Assembly: GCA_964645815.1 (NCBI GenBank) | Contig: CAZYCR010000019.1 | Span: forward strand, 1-17,765 | Origin: JAHISC01 sp964645815 | GTDB taxonomy: Bacteria > Patescibacteriota > Patescibacteriia > UBA9934 | Direction: 5' to 3' | DNA length: 17,765 nt | Part shown: in pieces, positions 1-6,217 of the stretch | Position numbering within the stretch: the first letter of the stretch is position 1 | How the letters are laid out: each line of letters starts with the position of its first letter | The notes under the pieces: model-generated | The model's input: only the letters and a program-made list of their open reading frames with translations | The model's database searches: none | What the model was told of the DNA's origin: nothing | Program-made: the position numbers and the translations under genes

Positions 1-178
1 CCGTTGAGGCGGTACTGTTTTGGATCACAGCTGAAGAGCCGGTTGGTGCAGCGGCCATAACAGACTGAGTCCGAAGAAGGCTTGCATATCCGAAGAAGAC
101 CAAAGAAACGGTTGCGATCAACGCTACCGCCCAAAGTCTATCGGCTCGGAAAAGCAGCCGTTTAAATTGTTGAGCCAT
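1..178 (-). CDS. N-terminus of a membrane-anchored or secreted protein (partial)
   Basis: An ATG at 178-176 on the minus strand opens a frame that stays open for 59 codons to the left edge, so the C-terminus is outside the window. The peptide starts MAQQFKRLLFRADRLW and then has a hydrophobic stretch at about residues 16-33, followed by a segment rich in Ala, Ser and Thr (SVMAAAPTGSSAVIQNS). Basic residues before the hydrophobic segment suggest an N-in signal anchor or a signal peptide, with a possible cleavage site near the AAA at residues 44-46. A candidate promoter lies at 207-235, and there is no Shine-Dalgarno. It is co-directional with the gene ending at 262. No family can be named from so short a piece; that it is secreted or membrane-bound is inferred from the hydrophobic segment alone. 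Confidence 0.7.
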   Translation of the reverse strand, partial: MAQQFKRLLFRADRLWAVALIATVSLVFFGYASLLRTQSVMAAAPTGSSAVIQNSTAST

Positions 179-206
179 AGTAAAAAAATTAGTAAATGTT
201 GGCTAA

Positions 207-235
207 ATTATATCTTAACCAATCGATGAACACAA
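207..235 (-). promoter_or_regulatory. Candidate promoter for the left-edge gene
   Basis: On the minus strand there is a perfect TATAAT at 212-207, with TTGTGT (three of six matches to TTGACA) 17 bp upstream at 235-230. Transcription would begin near 200, giving a leader of about 22 nt before the ATG at 178. The -10 is good and the -35 is weak. Confidence 0.5.
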
Positions 236-261
236 TAAAATAATAGAAATCTATCCCCAGT

Positions 262-858
262 CTAATTTTCAGGAAAAATCCCCTCTAAAATATGGTCTGC
301 TGACGGCGATGAATCTTCATCGCGATTTTCTAAAGTAATAATCACTTGTCGATAATCTAGAAGATCATTTTTTGCCTCTGCCCTTTTGATTTCCCAAATC
401 AAGCCCCATTTACCATCGGCGCGGGCAAACATTTCACCTGTTGAAAAAAATTCTACAACGCCGGGTTTAACCAACCAACCTTCGTAGTATTGAAGGCTGG
501 AGTCAATTGCAGGCAAGTCTGCAACCACGACATGTGAAAACAATCCATCTTCTTCGCCACGTCTTGCGACAGCACTAGCTTCAAAGTCCCCTACTGGATG
601 TAGATCAATTTCTTCGAAAGTATTTTCCGGCTCTTCAACCGCAGCAACATCTTGATGAACCGCTGATTCTTCGATTCTGTTTTCTTCAATCTCCGTGGAT
701 TCCACGGTCTCACCACCTTGACCAGGCAACTTAATACTAAATGCAATAATCACCAAAGCAATCAACAAAAAAGCTATCAAAAGCCAAAGACTACGACTGG
801 AACCGTTTTTACTCGGTTTTTCTCGATTCAGTTGCGATCTTGATTGGATATAGTTCAT
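262..858 (-). CDS. Single-pass membrane protein of unknown function, coupled to the helicase gene
   Basis: This 198-residue protein has a basic cytoplasmic N-terminus (about 1-23), one strong transmembrane segment at about 24-42, an acidic Glu-rich linker (about 50-85), and a C-terminal part of about 110 residues with mixed strand-like and helical sequence. The topology suggests an N-in anchor with the C-terminal domain outside the membrane. I do not recognise the family. Its ATG overlaps the stop of the upstream helicase gene in an ATGA arrangement (855-858). It is therefore almost certainly on the same mRNA and probably translated by coupling, since no separate Shine-Dalgarno or promoter is evident. 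The link to a DNA helicase may be only an operon accident; nothing in the protein looks DNA-related. Confidence 0.8.
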   Translation of the reverse strand: MNYIQSRSQLNREKPSKNGSSRSLWLLIAFLLIALVIIAFSIKLPGQGGETVESTEIEENRIEESAVHQDVAAVEEPENTFEEIDLHPVGDFEASAVARRGEEDGLFSHVVVADLPAIDSSLQYYEGWLVKPGVVEFFSTGEMFARADGKWGLIWEIKRAEAKNDLLDYRQVIITLENRDEDSSPSADHILEGIFPEN

Positions 859-2942
859 AAGTCATCAATATCTCTTAAAAATGATGCGGGCGGTTTTTTA
901 TTTATACTTTCCCCCATACCATCGAGAACAATCGTTGGCTCCTCATAACCAAAATCATCAGACCCCTTTCTGCCAACCGATGCTTCTTCGTGTAATCTGA
1001 CAAATTCCACCGCTTTTGACGGAATTTCATCGATAAAAATAGATGGCTGTTTGATTTCCAGTCGATCAAACCCGGCAGTGATCGGATACGTCAAAATCAA
1101 TTGCTCTCTTGCTCTAGTGACCGCAACATAAAACAATCGACGTTCTTCTTCGATTCCGCGCTCTTCTTCGTAAGCCCGGCTGTGTGGAAAACCACCTTCA
1201 ACTAAATTGATCACGAAAACATGATCCCATTCCAACCCCTTGGCTTGGTGAATGGTCGACAAAATCAATCGTTCATCATCATCTCTACCGGCTTCACGGC
1301 TGGCACCATACTCATCTGTCAGACTCACCGCCTCCAGAAAATCTCCCAAATCATCAAATTGTTCGGCAAAATTGGCAAACTGTTCCAAATCGTCCAATCG
1401 CTCATGATAATTTGGAAATTCATTTTCAAGATAGAGTTGATAATCATCACTGCCTGCCAGTGTGCGAATTAAATCAGCTGCAATTCTGCGACCTGACATC
1501 ATTATTTTCAAAATCCGCAAACAACCCTGCCAACCAGCTGCCGCTTTCTTACCCTTTACAATCAATTCTTTGACTTCGGCAATATCTGACAACTGGCCGC
1601 ATTGCAAAGCGATCTTGTTGGCTGTCATCAAACCTAAACCGGGCTGGAGTTTTAATACCCGAACCCATGCTATAGCATCGCGCAAATTATTAAAAATTCG
1701 CAGATGAGCCACAGCGTCTTTAATGTGTGAACGTTCAAAAAATTTCATGCCGCCGCGATACTCATATGGAATATCACGCTTCATCAGTTCAAATTCAATT
1801 GATTGTGAATGAAAGGCGGCTCTAAAAAGTACTGCAATTTCATTCAATGGCGTTCCGGCATTGGCAATTTCTAGTAGCTGATCAACAACGTAGCGAGCCT
1901 CTTGATTGGTATTGGCCGCTGGAACAATCAGCGGTCTCTTCCCTTTTGAGAGAACTGCTTCCAAATCTTTAGGAAATTGATCTTCATTATTTTCGATAAC
2001 AGCGTTGGCCACAGCCAGAATTTCTGGCCTAGAACGATAGTTCCTGGTTAATTTATAAGTTTGTGTTGTTTCAAACTGCTGTGGAAAGTTTAATATATTT
2101 TTTATTTCCGCGGCACGAAAAGAATAAATGCTTTGTGCATCATCGCCAACGACCAGTAGGTTTCGATGAGTTTTAGCCAAACGGTGAACGATTTCAGCTT
2201 GAACAACATTGGTATCTTGAAACTCGTCAACTAAAATATACTGAAATTGGTGGCTGAGAGTTGATTCAATGTCTGGTCTGGTGCGCAAAAGCTCGAGCAA
2301 CTTTAACAGTAAATCATCAAAGTCCATAGCGTTTTGTTGCTGTTTGAATCTGGTATAAAGTTCATCCACAGCCTTAACTTCGGCAATAATTGGTAAAAAT
2401 TTTGGATGTTTTAGCTCAATCGCCTCTTCCCAAGTTGCTTGTTTATTTGCCCTAAAAGAAATCAAAGCTTGTAAAACTCCGGCCGAAGGAAAACGCTTTT
2501 CTTTGGTATTGATTTTGAGTTCCTTAATACATAACCCCACTAATTCTTTTGAATCATCTTGATCAAGAATGGAAAAGTTTGGTTCAAAACCTAAAAGCTG
2601 CGCATATTTACGTAAAAGTCTGTTAGCGACTGAGTGAAAAGTACCGGCCCAAATTTTGGCTGCTTGGGAGCCTAAAAGGACTTCGACTCTGCTAATCATT
2701 TCATTGGCCGCCTTATTGGTGAAAGTCAAAAGTAAAATATTGGCCGGATCAACACCGTGCTCCAAAAGCCAGGCCACTCGATAAGTGATCGTGCGAGTTT
2801 TACCAGATCCTGCGCCTGCTAAAACTAAAGTCGGCCCAGAACCATTCTCAACAACAGCCAATTGCTCGGAGTTCAACTCCGCCTCATAATCAATACTGAG
2901 GTTAGTGGCTGAATTTGCTGGACTGAGGATAAAATCTTTCAT
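855..2942 (-). CDS. uvrD: UvrD/PcrA/Rep-family superfamily 1A DNA helicase
   Basis: This 695-residue ATP-dependent 3'-5' DNA helicase belongs to the family that acts in repair and in clearing replication blocks. Visible motifs in order are: Q motif NSEQ (24-27), Walker A AGAGSGKT (42-49), motif Ia LLTFTNKAANEM (71-82), TFHS (101-104), the DFDDLL segment (207-212), Walker B DEFQDT (239-244), motif III GDDAQSIYSFR (266-276), motif IV LTRNYRS (298-304), motif V STIHQAKGLEWD and motif VI RLFYVAVTRAREQL. Length is close to UvrD/PcrA (about 720) but with a short C-terminal tail. The frame stays open upstream to 3380, but that extension is low-complexity antisense of the neighbouring gene. The MKDFILS start at 2942 fits the extended -10 promoter at 2963-2971. 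UvrD, PcrA and Rep cannot be separated by eye. The stop is TGA, overlapping the next gene. Confidence 0.93.
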   Translation of the reverse strand: MKDFILSPANSATNLSIDYEAELNSEQLAVVENGSGPTLVLAGAGSGKTRTITYRVAWLLEHGVDPANILLLTFTNKAANEMISRVEVLLGSQAAKIWAGTFHSVANRLLRKYAQLLGFEPNFSILDQDDSKELVGLCIKELKINTKEKRFPSAGVLQALISFRANKQATWEEAIELKHPKFLPIIAEVKAVDELYTRFKQQQNAMDFDDLLLKLLELLRTRPDIESTLSHQFQYILVDEFQDTNVVQAEIVHRLAKTHRNLLVVGDDAQSIYSFRAAEIKNILNFPQQFETTQTYKLTRNYRSRPEILAVANAVIENNEDQFPKDLEAVLSKGKRPLIVPAANTNQEARYVVDQLLEIANAGTPLNEIAVLFRAAFHSQSIEFELMKRDIPYEYRGGMKFFERSHIKDAVAHLRIFNNLRDAIAWVRVLKLQPGLGLMTANKIALQCGQLSDIAEVKELIVKGKKAAAGWQGCLRILKIMMSGRRIAADLIRTLAGSDDYQLYLENEFPNYHERLDDLEQFANFAEQFDDLGDFLEAVSLTDEYGASREAGRDDDERLILSTIHQAKGLEWDHVFVINLVEGGFPHSRAYEEERGIEEERRLFYVAVTRAREQLILTYPITAGFDRLEIKQPSIFIDEIPSKAVEFVRLHEEASVGRKGSDDFGYEEPTIVLDGMGESINKKPPASFLRDIDDL

Positions 2943-2962
2943 GCGTCTTTTTAACCGAAACC

Positions 2963-2971
2963 ATTGTAGCA
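2963..2971 (-). promoter_or_regulatory. Extended -10 promoter of the helicase operon
   Basis: The minus strand reads TGCTACAAT (2971-2963), a TGN extended -10 with one mismatch to TATAAT. No good -35 is present, which is tolerated when the TG element is there. Transcription would start near 2956, about 14 nt before the ATG at 2942. This rules out the upstream in-frame ATG near 2998 as the start on this transcript. Confidence 0.55.
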
Positions 2972-2991
2972 CAAGAGAAAGAAAAATTGGG

Positions 2992-3015
2992 AAATACATC
3001 CGATCGGATGTATTT
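2992..3015. repeat. Perfect 24-bp palindrome next to the helicase promoter
   Basis: Positions 2992-3003 (AAATACATCCGA) are the exact reverse complement of 3004-3015 (TCGGATGTATTT), so the 24 bp are a perfect palindrome with no spacer. Its centre is about 47 bp upstream of the predicted helicase transcription start, just beyond where a -35 would lie, a typical place for a dimeric activator or repressor. As RNA it could form a 10-bp stem with a GATC loop, but neither side has a proper U-tract, so a terminator role is less likely. Confidence 0.6.
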
Positions 3016-3055
3016 ACGAGCAAAGATGTAAAGCTGATTTTTTGGTAAACGAATA

Positions 3056-3079
3056 CGGGTCCCTTGGCGAAGGGACCCG
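3056..3079 (-). other. Strong GC-rich hairpin downstream of the GC-rich gene
   Basis: Ten-bp arms, CGGGTCCCTT and AAGGGACCCG, flank a 4-nt loop. It lies about 27 nt beyond the stop codon of the GC-rich gene on the minus strand. There is no T-run on either strand immediately after it, so it is not a canonical intrinsic terminator. It may stabilise the 3' end of the mRNA, be a U-less terminator, or mark the boundary of the inserted segment. Confidence 0.6.
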
Positions 3080-3094
3080 CAGGCGGGCGATGAT

Positions 3095-3110
3095 CGTAGC
3101 GGGTGCTACG
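3095..3110 (-). other. Small hairpin overlapping the stop codon of the GC-rich gene
   Basis: CGTAGC and GCTACG form a 6-bp stem around GGGT, and the TAG stop (3108-3106) lies inside it. The sequence GATGATCGT occurs on both sides of it (3089-3097 and 3115-3123) as a direct repeat. Its role is unknown. Confidence 0.4.
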
Positions 3111-3510
3111 AACGGATGATCGTGAGGCCGATCTCGACGACCCGATGGTTGGCCTCGATGGCAGGCTTGCTGCTTGACCAGCCATCACGAACAATGTCAG
3201 CGAACTTGAGGAAGAGCTCGTGCTTGCGTTGCGGCGACACGGTGATCTTCTCGAAGCGGCAGCACCAGTACTCGAAGGCCTCGGAGTGCGCCTTGAGCTC
3301 CCGCTTGAAGAGGCGCATGCTGGCCTTGGCAGCGTTGTAGACCTCCGGATGCAGCTTGCGCTCCTTGCCGGCCTCGGCAAGTGCCAGGCAGCACTTGTCG
3401 TACTCGACGAGCTGGTGCTGAAACTCGACGACAGCAGCGATGAAGAGCTCGATCTCGTGGTCGAGATCGGTCTGTGGGGTGGGCGTTGGCGTTGCGGGCG
3501 AAGTTTCCAA
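3106..3510 (-). CDS. GC-rich unknown gene, probably horizontally acquired
   Basis: The frame encodes about 134 residues from a TTG at 3510, or 150 from an ATG at 3558. Codon use is strongly GC-ending (GAG, CTC, ATC, AAG, GCC), unlike its AT-rich neighbours, and this identifies it as the true frame among several open ones. After a Pro/Thr-rich N-terminus (PATPTPTPQ) the protein looks all-helical, with Cys pairs (DKCCLAL, YWCCRF), and ends in VVEIGLTIIRS. I recognise no family and see no signal peptide or membrane segment. The ATG at 3558 lies inside the predicted -10 box (3557-3562), so it should not be in the mRNA. The TTG has an AGGAGG 4 nt upstream (3520-3515), a rather short spacing. The gene is flanked downstream by two hairpins. 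A coding function is likely; what it does is unknown. Confidence 0.7.
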   Translation of the reverse strand: METSPATPTPTPQTDLDHEIELFIAAVVEFQHQLVEYDKCCLALAEAGKERKLHPEVYNAAKASMRLFKRELKAHSEAFEYWCCRFEKITVSPQRKHELFLKFADIVRDGWSSSKPAIEANHRVVEIGLTIIRS

Positions 3511-3514
3511 TTTC

Positions 3515-3520
3515 CCTCCT
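3515..3520 (-). promoter_or_regulatory. Shine-Dalgarno supporting the TTG start of the GC-rich gene
   Basis: The minus strand reads AGGAGG followed by GAAA and then TTG (3510). It is one of very few strong Shine-Dalgarno sequences in the window, consistent with the gene being foreign. The 4-nt spacing is shorter than usual. Confidence 0.5.
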
Positions 3521-3556
3521 GGGCATGGGCGTGGAACGTGGTGTAAAACCAAAATC

Positions 3557-3585
3557 ATTAAACACTAAAATGGCTAAAATGTCAA
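3557..3585 (-). promoter_or_regulatory. Consensus-like promoter for the GC-rich gene
   Basis: The minus strand has a perfect TTGACA at 3585-3580, a 17-bp spacer, and TTTAAT (five of six) at 3562-3557. Transcription should start near 3550, leaving a leader of about 40 nt before the TTG at 3510. The -10 overlaps the upstream ATG (3558-3556), which excludes that ATG as a start. Confidence 0.7.
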
Positions 3586-3604
3586 GATATCGCTCGTATA
3601 TGAA

Positions 3605-3632
3605 CTAAAAAATTAAACCTGGCGGCTACCAG
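3605..3632 (-). terminator. Weak intrinsic terminator after the glycosyltransferase-like gene
   Basis: On the minus strand CTGG, a 6-nt loop and CCAG (3632-3619) are followed by a T-rich run (TTTAATTTTTTAG, 3617-3605). The stem is only 4-5 bp. The position, about 30 nt past the stop at 3663, fits a terminator, but the hairpin is weak. Confidence 0.4.
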
Positions 3633-3662
3633 AGCTAATATATTTTCGCTTGTGATGGGTGG

Positions 3663-5018
3663 TTAAACCACCAAAGGTAGTTCGTGAATTGTATTCGGTC
3701 TACCCAGTAAGATGTCAGCAATACGATATGCACCGTGGGTCGGCGCTTCAATATATCCATTCCATGCCATCCGAGCTAAAGCTCCTGAGTTAATCCAATC
3801 AAACAGCCATTCATTAGTGTAGCGGGGATCCATCTGGTCAACACCGCCACCAATCTGCTGCAACCACTGACGATTATATTTTTCTTGTGAACCGACCGGC
3901 GGAGACATGATGATTGGAATTCCCAAACCCGTATAGAAAGATAGCTCGCTCGGTTTTGTCCACAAAATATCGATCTTTCCCATGAGCTCAGTAAAACGTT
4001 CAAAGTATGCTGATCGGTCTTTTTCAAATAAAACTTGAATCTTACCTTTTTTCAAATCCGATCCCAATCCCATTTCAATAATTTCTTCTTCAAAATACCG
4101 GGCAACCTCAGGTCTTGTTCCGGCAACTAAATGAAAAACAATTTTTCCTTGCTTAATTTCTCGTCTTAAACTTTTGGCAATGATGACTCCGTTTTCTCTT
4201 TGGGCTCCAGCGCCACCAACCGCAAAAGCAATCTCAATTACTTTTTCTTTTGCTTCTCTGACGGCAGGGCAATAAGCCGGACCAAGATAGGCAGTCAAAG
4301 CCTGACCGGTGTGACTTATAAAAATGCCACTGGGATCCAGGTTGCAAAGTCTTTGCTGTAAATTTTTAAGAGCGATCGGTGCTTCTGATCCGCCGATTAA
4401 ACTCATTGGTAAAGGGAAACCGGTCAATTCAATATTTTCCTCACGCACTCCATACAATTTCAGGCGTTCAACAACTCGGCCGTTTGGTGCAAAATATCTA
4501 ATCCTTGAACTCTTTGGATCCATTGGTGCCCAAGCACGGCTGATGTCGGCGTCTGTAGCCAAGCAAAAAATTTCACCGGGATAACCAAACTCTTCGGCGG
4601 CAAAAGCCGGCGGAGAAAAAGTACAAACCAAAGGCAATGGATCCTCGGCCAAGTTTTCGATCAAGTGTCGCATGTGATTCTTGTGGCGAATCAAAGCATA
4701 GACCTCACGTAATTGTAAATTTGGAGCCGAGAGATCACGGCGCGGGTAAAACGGTGGAATCTCCTGAAGTTCGTCGAGAATTCCAAAAACAAGATTACCG
4801 AGCACCGGCACGCGTTTAAAACGTGAAATTGTTTCGTATAATTTGCGACCACTGGTCCAAAGTTGACGATCTGAATCAGGAATTCCATCATAATCATTAG
4901 CCACAATCACCTGCCCGCCACTAGCTAAAGGACGCAAAACATTAGCCGGACGCTCATGTCCGTACCCCATATTTACTGCAACAACATGGGCAATTCCTTC
5001 AAATCCTCCGTTATTCAT
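3663..5018 (-). CDS. GT-B-fold glycosyltransferase-like protein (GT28/MurG-like)
   Basis: This 451-residue protein resembles the GT28 group (MurG and diacylglycerol glycosyltransferases). Near the N-terminus is MGYGHERPA (17-25), like the Gly-rich acceptor-side loop of that group. In the middle is AFAVGGAGAQRENG (264-277), at the first strand of the second Rossmann domain. Near the C-terminus DILWTKPSELSFYTGLGIP (350-368) followed by GSQEKYN (376-382) matches the nucleotide-sugar site of GT28 enzymes. The family is inferred from these motifs; sugar and acceptor are unknown. No membrane segment is obvious, so it is probably cytosolic. The frame stays open to 5045, but a perfect extended -10 lies at 5025-5033, inside that extension, and the ATG at 5018 falls where transcription should begin. 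I therefore place the start at 5018. It is divergent from rpmB. Confidence 0.72.
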   Translation of the reverse strand: MNNGGFEGIAHVVAVNMGYGHERPANVLRPLASGGQVIVANDYDGIPDSDRQLWTSGRKLYETISRFKRVPVLGNLVFGILDELQEIPPFYPRRDLSAPNLQLREVYALIRHKNHMRHLIENLAEDPLPLVCTFSPPAFAAEEFGYPGEIFCLATDADISRAWAPMDPKSSRIRYFAPNGRVVERLKLYGVREENIELTGFPLPMSLIGGSEAPIALKNLQQRLCNLDPSGIFISHTGQALTAYLGPAYCPAVREAKEKVIEIAFAVGGAGAQRENGVIIAKSLRREIKQGKIVFHLVAGTRPEVARYFEEEIIEMGLGSDLKKGKIQVLFEKDRSAYFERFTELMGKIDILWTKPSELSFYTGLGIPIIMSPPVGSQEKYNRQWLQQIGGGVDQMDPRYTNEWLFDWINSGALARMAWNGYIEAPTHGAYRIADILLGRPNTIHELPLVV

Positions 5019-5024
5019 GAAGCT

Positions 5025-5033
5025 ATTATAGCA
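5025..5033 (-). promoter_or_regulatory. Extended -10 promoter giving a leaderless mRNA
   Basis: The minus strand reads TGCTATAAT (5033-5025), a perfect TGN-TATAAT. The -35 is poor. Six nucleotides separate the -10 from the ATG at 5018, so the expected transcription start is the A of the start codon. Confidence 0.65.
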
Positions 5034-5039
5034 CAGGAC

Positions 5040-5068
5040 TTGCAAAATAACAGCTTTTCGTGTACGAT
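5040..5068 (+). promoter_or_regulatory. Promoter of rpmB
   Basis: TTGCAA at 5040-5045, a 17-bp spacer and TACGAT at 5063-5068 (each four of six to consensus). Transcription would begin near 5075, leaving a leader of about 18 nt without a Shine-Dalgarno. It lies back-to-back with the minus-strand promoter at 5025-5033. Confidence 0.45.
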
Positions 5069-5092
5069 ACGCCCATTGTTTAAGCCTATTTT

Positions 5093-5320
5093 ATGTCAAA
5101 AGTTTGCCAAGTAACTGGAAAATCACCATTAACAGGTAACAACGTCAGCCACTCAAAACGAAGAACCAAGCGTCGCCAGATGCCAAATCTTCAAAAAAAG
5201 CGGTTATTGAATCCTGCTACCGGAAAAATTGAAACCATTTTGCTCTCAGCACGCGGCTTGCGAACCCTTGCCAAGTGGAAGAGTGAAGGTAAGGTTTACG
5301 ACTTGCGTGATTTAAAGTAA
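5093..5320 (+). CDS. rpmB: Large ribosomal subunit protein bL28
   Basis: A 75-residue basic protein that binds 23S rRNA in the large ribosomal subunit. The N-terminus MSKVCQVTGKSPLTGNNVSHS is the family signature, followed by the basic stretch KRRTKRRQMPNLQKKR, and then ILLSARGLRTLAKW, the conserved C-terminal helix. Only one Cys is present (residue 5), so a zinc ribbon is unlikely. The ATG at 5093 is the natural start; the upstream sequence has no Shine-Dalgarno. The gene stands alone, as rpmB often does in small genomes, with its own promoter and a shared terminator at 5329-5354. Confidence 0.96.
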   Translation: MSKVCQVTGKSPLTGNNVSHSKRRTKRRQMPNLQKKRLLNPATGKIETILLSARGLRTLAKWKSEGKVYDLRDLK

Positions 5321-5328
5321 GCAATTAC

Positions 5329-5354
5329 AAAACAGGGCCTCAAAGCCCTGTTTT
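5329..5354. terminator. Bidirectional intrinsic terminator between rpmB and the ATP-cone nuclease gene
   Basis: AAAACAGGGC, a 6-nt loop and GCCCTGTTTT form a perfect 10-bp stem, with T-runs on both strands. It serves the convergent genes ending at 5320 (+) and 5358 (-). Confidence 0.9.
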
Positions 5355-5357
5355 GAT

Positions 5358-6200
5358 TTATTCTTGATTTTCCGCGCTGATGACTGTGGCACAAGTCGCG
5401 ATTATCTCTTCGACACGTTGAGGTGAAATACCGGTACGGCGCGAAAGCTCCTCAGCGTCTTCGTCAGCAACTTCTTTGCACAGCATTAAATTGTGTTCGG
5501 CAAAACTTTCCAACTCAGACTGAGACAAATCATCAATCACGGTCATTGGGTAAAGTGCCAAATGATCGACCATTTTGCTGAATGGATAATCCTCTGGGAA
5601 ATTCCAACCAATCATGTGAATACCTTTACAGACTCCAAACTGTTTAGCTCGGTCGGAGAATCGGGCGTTAGTTACAATCCAAGCTTCATCAAAATGCGGA
5701 CATTTACCAACCGCTGCCCCATCAACAAGATCTAAAAATCTTGACCATGTAGCCATGGTGTCTTTAAGATTAACGATCAATTTATATTCGTTTCGAAACT
5801 TAGCTTCAATAAAAACTCGACGCCGATCTTTCTCAGCAATTACATCCACTTCATGCGCTACACAAGAACCATCCAAATCTTCCTCCGGATTCTCTGCCCG
5901 CCAGCCATAAGCTTTTAGGACTGCGGCAACGTACTTTTCAAAATTAAAACCGGCCGGACCAAATCTCAGGATTGCAGCCCGCAAATCATAACGACATGAA
6001 AAACAAATATTTTTATCCTTAAGTGACGCATGAACCAGTTGATAAATCTCCTTGGTGCTGATTCCATCGAAAAGTTTTGATTCAATTTTCTGCAAAACAT
6101 CGTTAGCAACTTCATCCGAAGCTCCGGTACGCAAAATACTACGCTTGACCTTGGCCGGGTCAAAAGCCACGCGTTCTCCTCCTGATTTAATTATCATCAT
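5358..6200 (-). CDS. ATP-cone domain fused to an Mrr-like PD-(D/E)XK nuclease
   Basis: A 280-residue protein with two recognisable parts. Residues 1 to about 65 look like an ATP-cone (IIKSGGERVAFDPAKVKRSI and a C-terminal helical half), the nucleotide-sensing module known from ribonucleotide reductases and NrdR. Residues about 81-180 look like a PD-(D/E)XK nuclease of the Mrr type: GFNFEKYVAAVLKAYGW holds the leading Glu (E88), HEVDVIAE holds D119, and IEAKF holds E132 and K134. The active site therefore appears complete. The last 50 or so residues (SRRTGISPQRVEEIIATC) look helix-hairpin-like. The combination suggests a DNA nuclease gated by ATP or dATP, which is inference. No methyltransferase or other restriction partner is adjacent. 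The ATG at 6200 is eight nt past an extended -10 (6209-6217), so the message may be almost leaderless. Confidence 0.8.
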   Translation of the reverse strand: MMIIKSGGERVAFDPAKVKRSILRTGASDEVANDVLQKIESKLFDGISTKEIYQLVHASLKDKNICFSCRYDLRAAILRFGPAGFNFEKYVAAVLKAYGWRAENPEEDLDGSCVAHEVDVIAEKDRRRVFIEAKFRNEYKLIVNLKDTMATWSRFLDLVDGAAVGKCPHFDEAWIVTNARFSDRAKQFGVCKGIHMIGWNFPEDYPFSKMVDHLALYPMTVIDDLSQSELESFAEHNLMLCKEVADEDAEELSRRTGISPQRVEEIIATCATVISAENQE

Positions 6201-6208
6201 ACGGCTCT

Positions 6209-6217
6209 ATTGTATCA
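6209..6217 (-). promoter_or_regulatory. Extended -10 promoter overlapping the LCP gene stop codon
   Basis: The minus strand reads TGATACAAT (6217-6209). The TGA is also the stop codon of the upstream LCP gene and provides the TG of the extended -10. Transcription would start near 6202, at or next to the ATG at 6200. No good -35 is seen, and readthrough from the LCP gene is an alternative. Confidence 0.45.

Noticed and set aside
3057..3110. CRISPR-like or IS-end repeats around the two hairpins
   Set aside because: Only two different short hairpins and one 9-bp direct repeat are present; no spacers, transposase or target-site duplication.
2943..3380. An N-terminal extension of the helicase frame, with Ser/Arg/Pro-rich sequence
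   Set aside because: It overlaps the GC-rich gene in another frame, is low-complexity, includes the palindrome and hairpins, and lies upstream of the helicase promoter. The helicase fold begins after 2942.
3197..3565. A second minus-strand frame of 122 codons, and a 108-codon plus-strand frame (3220-3546), in the GC-rich island
   Set aside because: GC-rich DNA has few stops by chance. Only the frame at 3106-3510 shows GC-ending codons with a balanced protein composition.
5019..5045. An upstream start (MQVLCYNSF) for the glycosyltransferase-like gene
   Set aside because: The perfect extended -10 at 5025-5033 lies within it, so it would not be on the mRNA.
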